A DNA stretch of 64,000 nucleotides, taken from positions 1,426,001 through 1,490,000 of the forward strand of contig CP046866.1 of NCBI GenBank assembly GCA_009789175.1, given 5' to 3'. Source of the DNA: Salinibaculum litoreum. Lineage in GTDB: Archaea; Halobacteriota; Halobacteria; Halobacteriales; Haloarculaceae. The translations under genes were made by a program, and so were the position numbers. Below the pieces are notes generated by a model that was not told where the DNA came from, did no database searches, and saw only the letters and a program-made list of their open reading frames with translations. Shown piece after piece: positions 1 through 8,924 of the stretch; position 1 is the first letter of the stretch, and every line of letters starts with the position of its first letter.

Positions 1-827
1 TGGATGCGTCGGCAGACTTCGGTGATACGCTGTCGGTCGCGGTCGGAGCCGATGCTGGAGGGATGGAGCCAGACGTGGAAGATCCCGTCACGCTCGGCGG
101 CAGCGTCGAGGCCACGCTCGACGTGGCTGACTATGGGGTCACCGAAGACTGGCTGGACGAGCGCCCGCGTCATTCCCTGGAAACTGAACAGGTGCAGGGA
201 GGCAGGGATGTTCACGAGACCGTACTCGTCGACGGCCGGTGTCACGAGCTTCGGTGTCGGACTGCCGGCCGTCGCGGAGACGAGTTTGCGACGGCGGCCC
301 GCCGGTCGGGGGACGACGCCGCGATAGCAGTCGAATCCGGCATCGGCCAGTTCGCGGCGGTGGCCGACGTGGTTGCGCGGGAAGATGAACGAACGCAGGT
401 CGACACCGAGCGCTTCGGCGGCGTCCTCTGCGGCTCGAAGTTCGGCGCGGACCGTTTCGTCGGTCGTCCCCGGTGCGCCGAAATCGACGTGAGAAAAACT
501 GTGACTCGCAATTTCGTGGTCGGGTCGGGCTTGCTGGACAGCCTCGACGAGCCCGTTTCCGAAACGTACATCTGGCCGGTCGGCCCAGACACCGCGCTCG
601 CGCCGGAACCACGACGGTCCCAGCGGGTGGTCGGCGTGGTTCCCGTCACACTCCGAAAGCATGAGGTGCCCGACGATACCCCACGTCGCAGGCAGGTCGT
701 ACTGTGTCAGGATATCCAGCAGGTCACGCCAGCCCTGCCGGGCGTTGTCGATTCGGTCGGGCAGGTCTTCCAGGTCGTGAAACCCCCACCCCAGTTCCGC
801 GTCGACGGAAATTACGACAGTTCCCAT
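1..827 (-). CDS. Polysaccharide deacetylase (NodB-like), 3' end outside window
   Basis: The frame reads from an ATG at 827 without a stop to the left edge, so about 275 residues of an incomplete gene are visible. The N-terminus has the NodB motif-1 signature SVDAELGWG (Asp9 and Glu11), and the second metal motif is H109-SFS-H113 in ASHSFSHVDF. In this family these residues bind the metal that drives N- or O-deacetylation of polysaccharides. No signal peptide or membrane helix is visible, so it probably acts in the cytoplasm on a lipid-linked or nucleotide-linked sugar. It is the first gene downstream of a GNAT gene (285 nt gap) and has its own promoter element at 893-905. The substrate cannot be read from the sequence. 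Confidence 0.85.
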   Translation of the reverse strand, partial: MGTVVISVDAELGWGFHDLEDLPDRIDNARQGWRDLLDILTQYDLPATWGIVGHLMLSECDGNHADHPLGPSWFRRERGVWADRPDVRFGNGLVEAVQQARPDHEIASHSFSHVDFGAPGTTDETVRAELRAAEDAAEALGVDLRSFIFPRNHVGHRRELADAGFDCYRGVVPRPAGRRRKLVSATAGSPTPKLVTPAVDEYGLVNIPASLHLFSFQGMTRALVQPVFGDPIVSHVERGLDAAAERDGIFHVWLHPSSIGSDRDRQRITEVCRRI

Positions 828-892
828 CGGTACTCACCCTCACGGCGCATGTGTGTCACACTCGATTCCATACACCCCTCCCGGAGAGTGGA

Positions 893-905
893 GGGCTTTG
901 TTATG
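893..905 (-). promoter_or_regulatory. ATAACAAAGCC promoter-like element, copy 1
   Basis: Read toward the deacetylase gene the sequence is CATAACAAAGCCC, about 73 nt before the ATG at 827. It is followed by a short dyad, CTCTCCGGGAGGGG. The same core recurs before at least seven other genes or operons in this window, always in gene orientation. Confidence 0.55.
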
Positions 906-1111
906 TCCGTGTTATGTCGGTTATCCTGTATTGTCCGGCTGCACCCCTCACGCGGAAAGGCCACCTACCACAGGCTGTAGGGTGTTCCTACGGCCCCGCG
1001 AGAGTCAGCGCGCCGTGCGCAGACCCGGTTCGCGAGGTCGGTGTCACCTGCGGCTGGGTGTCGGTCTCTACCGGGCGAGTCAGGGTCAGTTTCCGCGCCC
1101 GAGACACGGTC

Positions 1112-2224
1112 TCACCAGGTATTTCGCTCGGCCAGAGAGAGGTTCCAGCTACCGGGGTCGGTGATGTCCATGCCGGCGACCTCCCAGTCCTCCTCGTCCG
1201 GGTCGACTCCGGTCGCGGGGCAGGTCACCAGCGTCGACGGCGAGACGAAGCGGCCCAGCGGGCTCGTATCGTCCATCCGGAAGCCCGCTCGGCCGTACAC
1301 ATCCTCCGGGAGTATCTGTCCGTCGACGACCAGTGTGTCGGCATTTCTGTGGTCGGCCACGACGGCAGCGACGAGGCGCTCGATGGCATCGGCTCGCCGC
1401 TCCGTTGCCGGCGGGTAGATATCAGTAAGCGCAACGACGTACTGGTCAGCGGTGTGACGTTCGCCGACGACGATGGCAGCGTAGGCCTCGTCCGAGCCAG
1501 TCAGGTAGGTGGCGTAGGACCACGCCGGGTTCTCGAAGCGCCAGGAGAGATACCGGGGGTCACGGAGTGCGTGAATCCCGCGTGGCCGGTCCTGTTTGGC
1601 CAGTGTCGCCAGCGTCGAGACCGGAATGCGGTCATAGCGTGTCACACGGTCGTCTGCGAGATGGTGGCGGTCGCGAATGCGGTTTCTGGTGCGCCAGGTC
1701 GTGCCCAGTAGCTTGGCCCAGAGCTTGGTCGTGAGGCCGGTGTCGTTGTCGAGCATCGCCGCGGGGCGCTGAACGCGGTAGGCAGTCGGAGCCTGCTGCA
1801 CCTGCCTCCAGCCCCGTTCGAGACTGCTCGAAAGCGTCGCGTCGTCTGGGAAGTTGAAAAAGAGTGCCGGCTCCCCGTCGGCGTAGGTGCGTTTGAGATG
1901 CTCTGTCGTCTGGGAGTAGAGGCCCTGACGACGGTGGTCAGGGTGAACCATCGCGTCTGCCGGCTGGAGAGCGAGCAGTTCCTCGTCACCGATACAGACC
2001 CGAAAGGCGATAGCGGGCTTGATTGCGACGACTGTCCCTTCCCTAGTTGCGACGGTCATCGGGACGTGGTCGATGTAGGGATTGTCCTCGTATTTCCAGG
2101 AAAACCAACTCCGTCCGTTCCCCCCGAAAATCTGCTCGTAGAGTGCGATGATGTCGTCCCTGTCTGTCGACTGATACCGACGTATCTCGTATTCACCCTC
2201 CACGGGGGAGACACTGCGAGCCAT
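1112..2224 (-). CDS. GNAT-family N-acyltransferase (two-domain)
   Basis: About 370 residues. The N-terminal half has the GNAT acetyl-CoA pyrophosphate loop in VHPDHRRQGLYSQ, and an EIRRY...DIIALY start typical of GNAT domains. The C-terminal half looks like a second, degenerate GNAT-like domain, as in haloarchaeal 370-400 residue acyltransferases of sugar clusters. I chose the ATG at 2224 (MARSVSPVEG) because the 27 residues before it are basic and unlike the family. The gene at 27511-28629 is a paralogue with the same layout (VHPGYRRQGLF). It probably acylates an amino sugar, but the substrate is inferred only from the neighbourhood of deacetylases and sugar enzymes. Confidence 0.8.
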   Translation of the reverse strand: MARSVSPVEGEYEIRRYQSTDRDDIIALYEQIFGGNGRSWFSWKYEDNPYIDHVPMTVATREGTVVAIKPAIAFRVCIGDEELLALQPADAMVHPDHRRQGLYSQTTEHLKRTYADGEPALFFNFPDDATLSSSLERGWRQVQQAPTAYRVQRPAAMLDNDTGLTTKLWAKLLGTTWRTRNRIRDRHHLADDRVTRYDRIPVSTLATLAKQDRPRGIHALRDPRYLSWRFENPAWSYATYLTGSDEAYAAIVVGERHTADQYVVALTDIYPPATERRADAIERLVAAVVADHRNADTLVVDGQILPEDVYGRAGFRMDDTSPLGRFVSPSTLVTCPATGVDPDEEDWEVAGMDITDPGSWNLSLAERNTW

Positions 2225-2436
2225 GTCCCGGGCCACCCGACGCCGTGGCTTAGTTACCCGGACCCTTCCCTCCAGTCTGGTGTCAGCCGAGTTCGGGTAG
2301 CCCACTCACTAACATATCGACTTTCTGTAACCGGCAGCCATCGCCGCGTTTCGGGCCCGGCCGCCGGCCTGTGCCACCGTCGTCACGGGGGCGTCCGTGA
2401 GCCCGCCAAAGCGTGTCGGCCCCCAGTGAGTGGGGG

Positions 2437-3819
2437 TCAGGGGAGGACACGCTGGACCCGGCGGTACACCGGATACAGTGACCGGTAGACGGCGTGTGGA
2501 GAGCGGCGAGCGACCCTGCGCAACAGGCGGTCCCGCAGTGGCGGATTCGACTGCGAGACGAGTCTGTCGATGTCGGCATCGGCCAGCCAGGCGAAGAAGT
2601 CATCAGCCCCCGGGAACGCAAGCGGGGATGTCTGCGGCGCTGCTGCCTGCAGGTCCTCCCACATGAAGCGCTCGTCGGCGGCGAGAATCCATCGCCCCGA
2701 TTCGAGTCCGTCGCGGATATCGGGGAACGTCTCCGCAGTGACCTCGTAGCCGTGGTCGGTCGGGTCGATGCCCGCGATGACCAGCCCCACGATGGTCCGA
2801 TAGCATTTCTCACAGGTGTTGCAGTTCCCGCCGCGTCCGGAGTCGTCCGTGCAGGTCCGTATCTGCAGGTCTGGGTCGACCTCGCGGATGAACTCCGCAA
2901 TAGACCCGATTTTGTCCTGTCGAGTCATGTCGTACCCGTCGTGGTTGGCAGCCGTCCCCGACCAGCGCACGTTGTTGTCGATGCTCGGATGCGACCCCCA
3001 GGGTTCCTCGAAGGCGTCACTGTGGGTGGCTGCGATGTGTAGCGTGTCGATTCCACGCTCGAAGCAAAGCGGCGCACACAGCCCCAGCAGTCCCAGCCCG
3101 TGGCCGACGGCGCTGTACCAGCTGCCGCCGATGTGGGGTTTGAACTGGGCATTCAGGAGGACGGTATCGAGAACGGAGAGCATGTTCGACCGGAGGAAGG
3201 CGGTCTCACAGCCGTGGCGGTCCGCGAAGCGACTGATGTGCTGGCTGGCACGCTCCCAGGTTTCGCCCGCGGCGAGGACCCACCCCTGGATACTGACCAG
3301 AAGCGGCGCTTGGTCCTGGTGGCGGATGTACGAGGCCAGCGAGTCGACGCCGCCGCTGAACAGCAACGCAGTGGACTCCTGCAGAGACGCTTTCTCGGGA
3401 CCGCGGCCGATGGTCGCTCTCGGTTGGCAGCCGGCGGGAGCCGGCGTTCGCTCGCAGTGAATCTCGCCCCCGTCCATGAATGCCGGATAGAGTCCTTTCA
3501 GGGACTCGCGGACCCGGTGGAGGGCGACCAGAAACTCCGGGTCGACCGACTCGACGGTGACAGCAGCACCGCAGGCCCAGGCGACGGGACAGACCTGTGC
3601 GAGCGCCGGGACGACCAGGATTTCCTCCGGGACGGCGTCGATGGAGCAGGGATACTCGAACCGGAACGAGTCCTCTGCGAAAAAGCGTTCAACGTGACCG
3701 GTCGCGGAGAAGTCAGTTGTCAGCGTCCTCCCGTCGACAGTGACGCGGTCGATCGACACACACCCACCGGGGGCATCGGTGATAGCACCGTCATCGGGCG
3801 AAGACTGTATCTCGGCCAT
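2437..3819 (-). CDS. PP-loop (N-type ATP pyrophosphatase) protein, QueC-like
   Basis: 460 residues. The ATP-PPase signature SGGVDS lies at residues 155-160 after a hydrophobic strand (ALLF). A cluster of cysteines, C323, C333, C336 and C339 (GNCNTCEKCY), looks like the zinc site of QueC-type enzymes. The N-terminal 140 residues match no domain I recognise and the C-terminal 90 residues are variable. PP-loop enzymes adenylate a carboxyl, amide or carbonyl oxygen before attack by ammonia or sulfur. The protein is twice the length of QueC, and its place beside diacetamido-sugar genes suggests amidation or a similar change of a surface sugar. It lacks the early CxxC layout expected of the WbpG sugar amidotransferase. 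Class confident, substrate unknown. Confidence 0.8.
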   Translation of the reverse strand: MAEIQSSPDDGAITDAPGGCVSIDRVTVDGRTLTTDFSATGHVERFFAEDSFRFEYPCSIDAVPEEILVVPALAQVCPVAWACGAAVTVESVDPEFLVALHRVRESLKGLYPAFMDGGEIHCERTPAPAGCQPRATIGRGPEKASLQESTALLFSGGVDSLASYIRHQDQAPLLVSIQGWVLAAGETWERASQHISRFADRHGCETAFLRSNMLSVLDTVLLNAQFKPHIGGSWYSAVGHGLGLLGLCAPLCFERGIDTLHIAATHSDAFEEPWGSHPSIDNNVRWSGTAANHDGYDMTRQDKIGSIAEFIREVDPDLQIRTCTDDSGRGGNCNTCEKCYRTIVGLVIAGIDPTDHGYEVTAETFPDIRDGLESGRWILAADERFMWEDLQAAAPQTSPLAFPGADDFFAWLADADIDRLVSQSNPPLRDRLLRRVARRSPHAVYRSLYPVYRRVQRVLP

Positions 3820-4025
3820 CGGCTCCCGGTCACGTTGGGGGCGTGATAGTAATGTGTCCCGTACCCCGTGTGTCCGCGTGAAATGGCTACGGTCGCGTGG
3901 TTCGGACAGGGAGCAGAACCGCTGTCTTGCATATAATATACGGTTATGTGGAGTTCGGAGAGATTTCGGTTCTGAACAGTCTCAGCAGTTTAATCACGTC
4001 TCGTTCGGAGTGAGGAGCGCATTAC

Positions 4026-5648
4026 ATGCCACCAGACAGAGCCACCCTGACAGTACTGGTCGGTGCCCTCCTGGTCGCGAGTGCGACATTCGCGGTAGCA
4101 GGGCAAGTCGAAACACAGGCTGGAAACGACTCCCAGCCGACCGACGAGACACCGGAGACAGAAGAGAACATGACGACTGAGCCGGGCGACGCCACGGACG
4201 ACGACGGTGCGTCTGAACCCGGCGACAACATGACCGAGGAGGGAGACGAACCCATCACGACAGGAGAGAACGACACAGCCGGAGAGGGCGACAACGTCAC
4301 CGAAGAGGAAGGTAACGTCACCGAAGAAGAGGGCAACGTCAGCGAGGAGCCCGGGACGGCGGCCATGGACCGAGGAAAGCTGACGCTCAGCTCCCTCTCG
4401 GCTCCGGAGACGGCGTCGCCTGGCGAAACGGTGACCGTCCAGGCCGTCATCGAGAACACGGGCGACGAGCACGTAACTGAGTCCGTCGAGTTCCGACTCG
4501 GTGGCCAGGTGCTCGACCGCCAGTCGGTCTCGCTTGCTCCAAACGAGCAACAGACCGTGACCTTCGAGGCGAACACCTCCGGGCTTGACACCGGGGAGTA
4601 CACCCACGGTGTCTTCACCGAGCAGGACGGGCTGCTCGCGACGCTGAACGTGACCGAGCCGTTCACCGTCGAGGAGCTCTCGGCACCCGAAAGCGCCACG
4701 AGCGGTGAGAACATCACCGTCGAGGCGACCGTCACCAACCCCGGAGACATGAACGCGACCGAACGCGTCACCTACCGGTTCTCCGGCGGCACCATCGCCG
4801 AGGAGAACGTCACGCTCGACCCCGGCGAGTCCGAGACCATCACCGAGAACGTCACTCTCGATGGGGTCGCCAACGGGACCTACACCCACGGCGTCCTCGC
4901 GCGTGACAACGGCCAGCTCGCCGAAATCGAGGTCACTGACGGCAACGTCTCCACGGCCGGTGCGGAGGTCAGCTTCAGCGAGCAGGAATCGGACGGGAGC
5001 TTCGTCGTGGTCGATGAGGTCACCGTTCCCAACGGCGGCTTCGTCGCCATCCACAACCAGAGCCTGTTGATGGGTGACGTGACCGGCAGCGTCGTCGGTG
5101 TCTCCGAGAAGCTCGAACCCGGCACCCACGAGAACGTGGTTGTCCACCTCTATGACTTCCCCGGGAGTCCCGACGCCGAAGGGCTCGAGGAAGAGGAGTT
5201 ACTCATCGCGATGCCACACCTCGACGATAACGGCAACGGGCTCTACGACTTCGTCCGGAGCGACGCCGAGACCGACGGGCCATACCTCGCCGACGGGTCC
5301 GTCGTCGTCGACAGCGCGAACATGAGCATCAACGAGAGTATGAGCGGCCCGCCGACCGAGATGCCGGGCGACGGTGCACCCGGTGATGAGACGCCCGGCG
5401 AGGGCGTCGGTGAACCTGGCGACGGCGACGGTGTTGGCGGTCCCGACGACGGCACCCCCGAAGAAGAGACGACGCCCGGCGACAACGAGACGACCGAGGC
5501 AGGCGAGACGATGGAAGAGGGCGCACCGAGCGACGAGACGCCCAGCAGCGGTGACACGGGTAGCGGACCGCAGGAGCCGGTAGCGACCGACACGCCCGAG
5601 GACACCAACGGAACGAACGAGACCGACAGCACAGCAACACCAGTGTAA
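4026..5648 (+). CDS. Secreted acidic glycoprotein-like protein with two CARDB-like domains and DUF7282
   Basis: 540 residues. A Sec-type signal (residues about 5-26, hydrophobic TVLVGALLVASATFAVAG) is followed by an acidic Thr/Glu/Asn linker. Two repeated Ig-like CARDB domains start LSAPETASPGETVTV and LSAPESATSGENITV, and each ends in GEYTHGV or GTYTHGV. A DUF7282-like domain follows (about 310-430: FVAIHNQ, MPHLDDNGNGLYDF), then a Pro/Gly/Glu/Thr tail. Many N-x-S/T sequons (NVT, NMT, NET, NDT) make it a good N-glycosylation acceptor. There is no C-terminal membrane helix or PGF anchor, so it is probably released or held non-covalently. A TATA-like GTTTAATC lies about 38 nt before the ATG. 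Confidence 0.85.
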   Translation: MPPDRATLTVLVGALLVASATFAVAGQVETQAGNDSQPTDETPETEENMTTEPGDATDDDGASEPGDNMTEEGDEPITTGENDTAGEGDNVTEEEGNVTEEEGNVSEEPGTAAMDRGKLTLSSLSAPETASPGETVTVQAVIENTGDEHVTESVEFRLGGQVLDRQSVSLAPNEQQTVTFEANTSGLDTGEYTHGVFTEQDGLLATLNVTEPFTVEELSAPESATSGENITVEATVTNPGDMNATERVTYRFSGGTIAEENVTLDPGESETITENVTLDGVANGTYTHGVLARDNGQLAEIEVTDGNVSTAGAEVSFSEQESDGSFVVVDEVTVPNGGFVAIHNQSLLMGDVTGSVVGVSEKLEPGTHENVVVHLYDFPGSPDAEGLEEEELLIAMPHLDDNGNGLYDFVRSDAETDGPYLADGSVVVDSANMSINESMSGPPTEMPGDGAPGDETPGEGVGEPGDGDGVGGPDDGTPEEETTPGDNETTEAGETMEEGAPSDETPSSGDTGSGPQEPVATDTPEDTNGTNETDSTATPV

Positions 5649-5670
5649 CCCGTCCCGTTTTGTAGCGGTC

Positions 5671-5684
5671 ACGCTCTCTTTTTT
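5671..5684 (+). terminator. T-run terminator
   Basis: ACGCTCTC runs into six T residues about 25 nt after the stop of the secreted protein gene. This fits archaeal intrinsic termination at oligo-T. Confidence 0.5.
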
Positions 5685-5755
5685 GTACCTGTTCCGCAGT
5701 CGTGGGTCCGTCCCGCGGTCACCAGAGCGGACACCAAACGTAAAGAGAGCCGGAG

Positions 5756-6736
5756 TCAGTGGCGCTGCAGACTGGCGACGGCAGCGTCGTCGTGCTCACA
5801 GGCCAGAGCGTCGAGGTCACGGGCCAACCGGAGCGCACGCAGGCCGTCCTCGCCAGTCACGGCCGGCGTCTGTCCCTCGCGGACGGTGTCGAGGAAGGCA
5901 TCGATTTCGCGCTCCAGGGGCTCCCCGCTGTCGACGGCCGGGCGTTCGACGAGACTCTCGTGCCGGAAGCGCACGTCGCCGTCCTGTTGGACGTACTCGG
6001 GCACCGACTGTCGGTGGACACGGACGGACTGGTCGGCGTAGTCGACGACGACCCGACACTCCTCGGCGGTAATCGAAAGCGTCCGGACCTTCTGCTGGGT
6101 GACGCGGCTGGCGGTAAATTGGCCGACAATACCGTCGTCGAAACGGACCGTCGCCGTCGCGTAGTCCCCGCCTCTGATACCGGTTGCCGCCACGTCCTCG
6201 ACGGAGCCCTCGGTCATCGCAAGAGCCACATCGAGGTCGTGAATCATCAGATCCAGCACGACGCTGTCCGAGATGGTCCGGTCGACAGGCGGACCGAGGC
6301 GGTGAGCGTCGACGGCGATGACGTTCAGGTCCTCGATGAGACCCAGTGTCGTCTGGACGGCCGGATTGAACCGCTCGACGTGGCCGACTTGCAGGGTGAC
6401 CCCGGCATCGCGTGCGCGCTGGATGAGCTCCTCGCCGTGTGGTGGTCGCGCGACGAGTGGCTTCTCGACGAGGACGTTCACGCCGGCGTCGATGGCGTCG
6501 CCGGCCACCTGGTAGTGGAACTCCGTAGGTACAGCAACGGAGACGACATCGACGCCGGCGAGTAACCGCTCCAGCGGGAGTTCGTCGGTATCGTGCTGGC
6601 GGGCGACTGATTGGGCACGCTTGCGGTCCGCATCGGAGACACCGACCAGTTCCACGTCCCGATTTTCGGCGTAGATACGGGCGTGGTGAGTGCCCATCGC
6701 CCCAGTTCCGACGACGCCCGCACGTAGCTTACTCAT
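5756..6736 (-). CDS. Gfo/Idh/MocA dehydrogenase, probable UDP-GlcNAc(A) 3-dehydrogenase (WbpB/WlbA-like)
   Basis: 326 residues. A Rossmann fold starts at GVVGTGAMGTHHARIY, the conserved EKP is at 91-93 (VLVEKPL), GHVERFNP is at 118-125, and His166-Asp167 lies in MIHDLDVAL. The GHxERFNP stretch is typical of the WlbA/WbpB type, which oxidises C3 of UDP-GlcNAc uronate to the 3-keto sugar. It overlaps the aminotransferase gene by 8 nt in the three-gene operon 8422-5756. That gives the pathway order 3-oxidation, 3-amination, 3-N-acetylation. The exact nucleotide sugar is inferred from this gene set. Confidence 0.85.
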   Translation of the reverse strand: MSKLRAGVVGTGAMGTHHARIYAENRDVELVGVSDADRKRAQSVARQHDTDELPLERLLAGVDVVSVAVPTEFHYQVAGDAIDAGVNVLVEKPLVARPPHGEELIQRARDAGVTLQVGHVERFNPAVQTTLGLIEDLNVIAVDAHRLGPPVDRTISDSVVLDLMIHDLDVALAMTEGSVEDVAATGIRGGDYATATVRFDDGIVGQFTASRVTQQKVRTLSITAEECRVVVDYADQSVRVHRQSVPEYVQQDGDVRFRHESLVERPAVDSGEPLEREIDAFLDTVREGQTPAVTGEDGLRALRLARDLDALACEHDDAAVASLQRH

Positions 6737-7844
6737 CGTTCACCACGTACTCGACGGCGGTCGCAACCGTCCGGATATCCTCTGCCGAGAGGTTGGGGTG
6801 GACGGGCAAGGAGAGCACTTCCTCGGCGGCACGTTCGGCCTCGGGCAGCGTCGCGGTCACGTCGTCGTAGGGCGGCAGTTTGTGGATGGGCGTCGGGTAG
6901 TACACCCCGGTATCGATACCGAACTCGTCGAGGCGGTCGCGTATCCGCTCGCGATTCCGACAGCGAATGGTGTACTGGTGGAAGACGTGTCGACGCCCCT
7001 CGGGGATAGTCGGGACGACGAGCCCGGCATCGGACAGGCGATGGGAGAGGACGCGCCCGTTGACGCGGCGAGCAGCAGTGTACTCGGGCAGGCGGTCGAG
7101 CTGTCCCAGTCCGATGGCGGCCGCGAGGTTCGTCATCCGGAAGTTGTGCCCCAGCCGTTCGTACTGGCTGCCATCGTCGACGGCACGGCCGTGATTGACA
7201 AAGGAGGCAGCCCGGTCGGCGACCGCCTCGTCGTCGGTGACGACCATCCCTCCCTCGCCGGTGGTCATATTCTTCGTCGGGTAAAACGAGAAGGCCGCGG
7301 CGTCACCGAAGGAACCGACAGGCCGGTCGTTGACGGTCGCACCGTGGGCCTGAGCGCAGTCCTCGATAAGTGCGGCGTCGTACTCCTCGGCCAGTGCCTG
7401 AAACGCCTCCACGTCCGCTGGGAGGCCATAGAGGTGGACGACGAGTATCGCATCGACCGCCCCGTCCCAGGCCTCGATGGTCGTTCTGGCGGCATCGGGG
7501 TCTAAGTTGTACGTCCGCGGGTCGATATCGGCGAAGACGACCTCCGCACCGCAGTGGCGGACTGCGTTGGCCGTCGCGACGAAGGAAAACGGCGTCGTGA
7601 GGACCCTGTCGCCCTCGCCGATATCGAGCGCTTCCAGCGCCGCATGCAGGGCCGCGGTGCCGTTTGCCGTCGCGACGCCGTGGCCCACGTCACAGTAGTC
7701 CGAAAACCGCTCCTCGAATTCCCTGACCTCTTCGCCGTCGGCGAGCCGTCCGGCGTCGAGCACCGAGTGGACACGCTCCTTTTCCTCGGCAGTGATGTCG
7801 GGGTCGGCGATGGAGATATCCCTGCGGTGTTCACTCGTGGTCAT
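6729..7844 (-). CDS. DegT/DnrJ/EryC1/StrS aminotransferase (WbpE/WlbC-like)
   Basis: 371 residues, normal family length. The PLP-binding lysine is K191 in SFYPTKNMTTGEGG, preceded by the EDCAQAHGA stretch around residue 161. These fold-type I enzymes transfer an amino group, usually from glutamate, to a keto-sugar nucleotide. It sits between the acetyltransferase (4-nt overlap upstream) and the Gfo/Idh/MocA dehydrogenase (8-nt overlap downstream), so it is the expected 3-aminotransferase of a diamino-uronate pathway. Transcription is probably driven from the element at 8480-8491. Confidence 0.9.
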   Translation of the reverse strand: MTTSEHRRDISIADPDITAEEKERVHSVLDAGRLADGEEVREFEERFSDYCDVGHGVATANGTAALHAALEALDIGEGDRVLTTPFSFVATANAVRHCGAEVVFADIDPRTYNLDPDAARTTIEAWDGAVDAILVVHLYGLPADVEAFQALAEEYDAALIEDCAQAHGATVNDRPVGSFGDAAAFSFYPTKNMTTGEGGMVVTDDEAVADRAASFVNHGRAVDDGSQYERLGHNFRMTNLAAAIGLGQLDRLPEYTAARRVNGRVLSHRLSDAGLVVPTIPEGRRHVFHQYTIRCRNRERIRDRLDEFGIDTGVYYPTPIHKLPPYDDVTATLPEAERAAEEVLSLPVHPNLSAEDIRTVATAVEYVVNDE

Positions 7845-8422
7845 GCGATACAGTTGCCCCCCACGAGCTGGTCCGGCAGGTCGCGGTGTTCGGCAGGCGT
7901 CCCGACCGCCAGCGTCTCCGGCGGGACATCCTCGGTGACGACGCTGCCGGCGGCGACGAACGAGCCCCGACCGACAGTCACCCCGGGAAGTATCGTCGCG
8001 TTCGCGCCCACGGACACGTGGTCTTCGAGCGTTGCCCCCTCCAGACTCCCGTCGGTCCGGATGGGGTAGGCGTCGTTCGTGATGACGGCATGCGGGCCGA
8101 GAAACACCTCGTTGCCCAGTTCCGACCCCGGCGGAACGTACGCTCCGGTCTGGAGGCTGACGTGTGAGCCGAGGGTGACCTGCCCGTCGATGACGGCGTT
8201 GGTGCCGACGGTCACATCGTCGCCCGCAGTCGTCGCTTCCCTGACGACGGCGCCATGTCCTGTGGTGAACTCCGCACCGATTTCTACGCCACCGTAGATG
8301 ATAGCCCCAGACCGGATTGTCGCGTTCTCACCGATGATTGTCCATTCGTCCTCGTCGGCCTGGTGACCGACAGTCGCTCCCGCGGAGACGAAGCTCCCGT
8401 CCCCAATCTGTGTGTGTGACAT
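7841..8422 (-). CDS. Hexapeptide-repeat sugar N-acetyltransferase (WbpD/WlbB-like)
   Basis: 193 residues made almost wholly of left-handed beta-helix hexapeptides (GDGSFVSAGATVG, GVEIGAEFTTGHGAVV, LGSHVSLQTGAYVPPG). The family acetylates the 3-amino group of UDP-2-acetamido-3-amino uronates using acetyl-CoA; H57-like residues in the TTGHGAVV turn may serve as the base. It is the first gene of the operon, and its stop overlaps the next start (ATGA). The leader is about 36 nt if the element at 8480-8491 sets transcription. Family certain; the exact acceptor is inferred from the neighbours. Confidence 0.88.
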   Translation of the reverse strand: MSHTQIGDGSFVSAGATVGHQADEDEWTIIGENATIRSGAIIYGGVEIGAEFTTGHGAVVREATTAGDDVTVGTNAVIDGQVTLGSHVSLQTGAYVPPGSELGNEVFLGPHAVITNDAYPIRTDGSLEGATLEDHVSVGANATILPGVTVGRGSFVAAGSVVTEDVPPETLAVGTPAEHRDLPDQLVGGNCIA

Positions 8423-8924
8423 TGTTCGAATCTGCGCCGAGGGTGACCCGACGTATCACGCGACCCCTGCGGGAGTGGCGGCTTTGTTATAGACGGGCTT
8501 GCAGACGGTACAGTGCGTGTTACAATCCGGGAAGTGTCAGTGCCGGGACTGAGAGGGGCCAAGAAAGGAAATGTCACGCCCGGCAGGAGTCATCCGGGGG
8601 TGACGCGGCTGGGTGTCAGGCAGTCGCCCCAGGGGTGGCAATCGGTGTGGGGTGGGCGAAATGCGTTCGCGGTCAGGGTCGCGTCCCGGGAGCGTCGCGT
8701 GACGTGACCCGTGACAGGTGTGGGCGACCGCCACCGGCACTTCGGCGCATATACACATAATCGTTCTTACCAATAAACTACGGTTGCAGGCAGTTATCCG
8801 TGGACTGTCGGCCAGACAGTCAGGGAGCGTTGGTGGTCAGTCCCGGTGTACCAACTGGAAAATTACCCTTACGGCTGGTATGGACAGCCTGTCACAGACG
8901 TGGTTCCGTCGTGGGGCAATCGTA
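8423..8924. other. Intergenic region, 502 nt
   Basis: I see no convincing gene. The left part holds the promoter element for the 8422-5756 operon. A lower-GC stretch around 8745-8880 (CACATAATCG, ACCAATAAAC, GGAAAATTACCC) could hold a promoter or terminator signals. Short open frames here have no recognisable content. Confidence 0.5.
8480..8491 (-). promoter_or_regulatory. ATAACAAAGCC promoter-like element, copy 2
   Basis: Read toward the operon the sequence is TATAACAAAGCC, centred 64 nt before the ATG at 8422. Downstream bases GCCACTCCCGCAGGGG resemble those after copy 1. Confidence 0.55.

Noticed and set aside
63-980. 305-residue plus-strand frame at the left edge
   Set aside because: The minus-strand deacetylase in the same DNA has clear motifs, so this frame is its shadow.
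2437-3819. Assignment of the PP-loop protein as WbpG (sugar amidotransferase)
   Set aside because: WbpG-type proteins have an early CxxC layout and HisH/HisF-type partner genes, neither of which is seen here.
3990-5147. 385-residue open frame antisense to the secreted protein gene
   Set aside because: It is a shadow of high-GC codon use; composition (Val/Gly/Arg-rich) is not haloarchaeal and no family motif is present.
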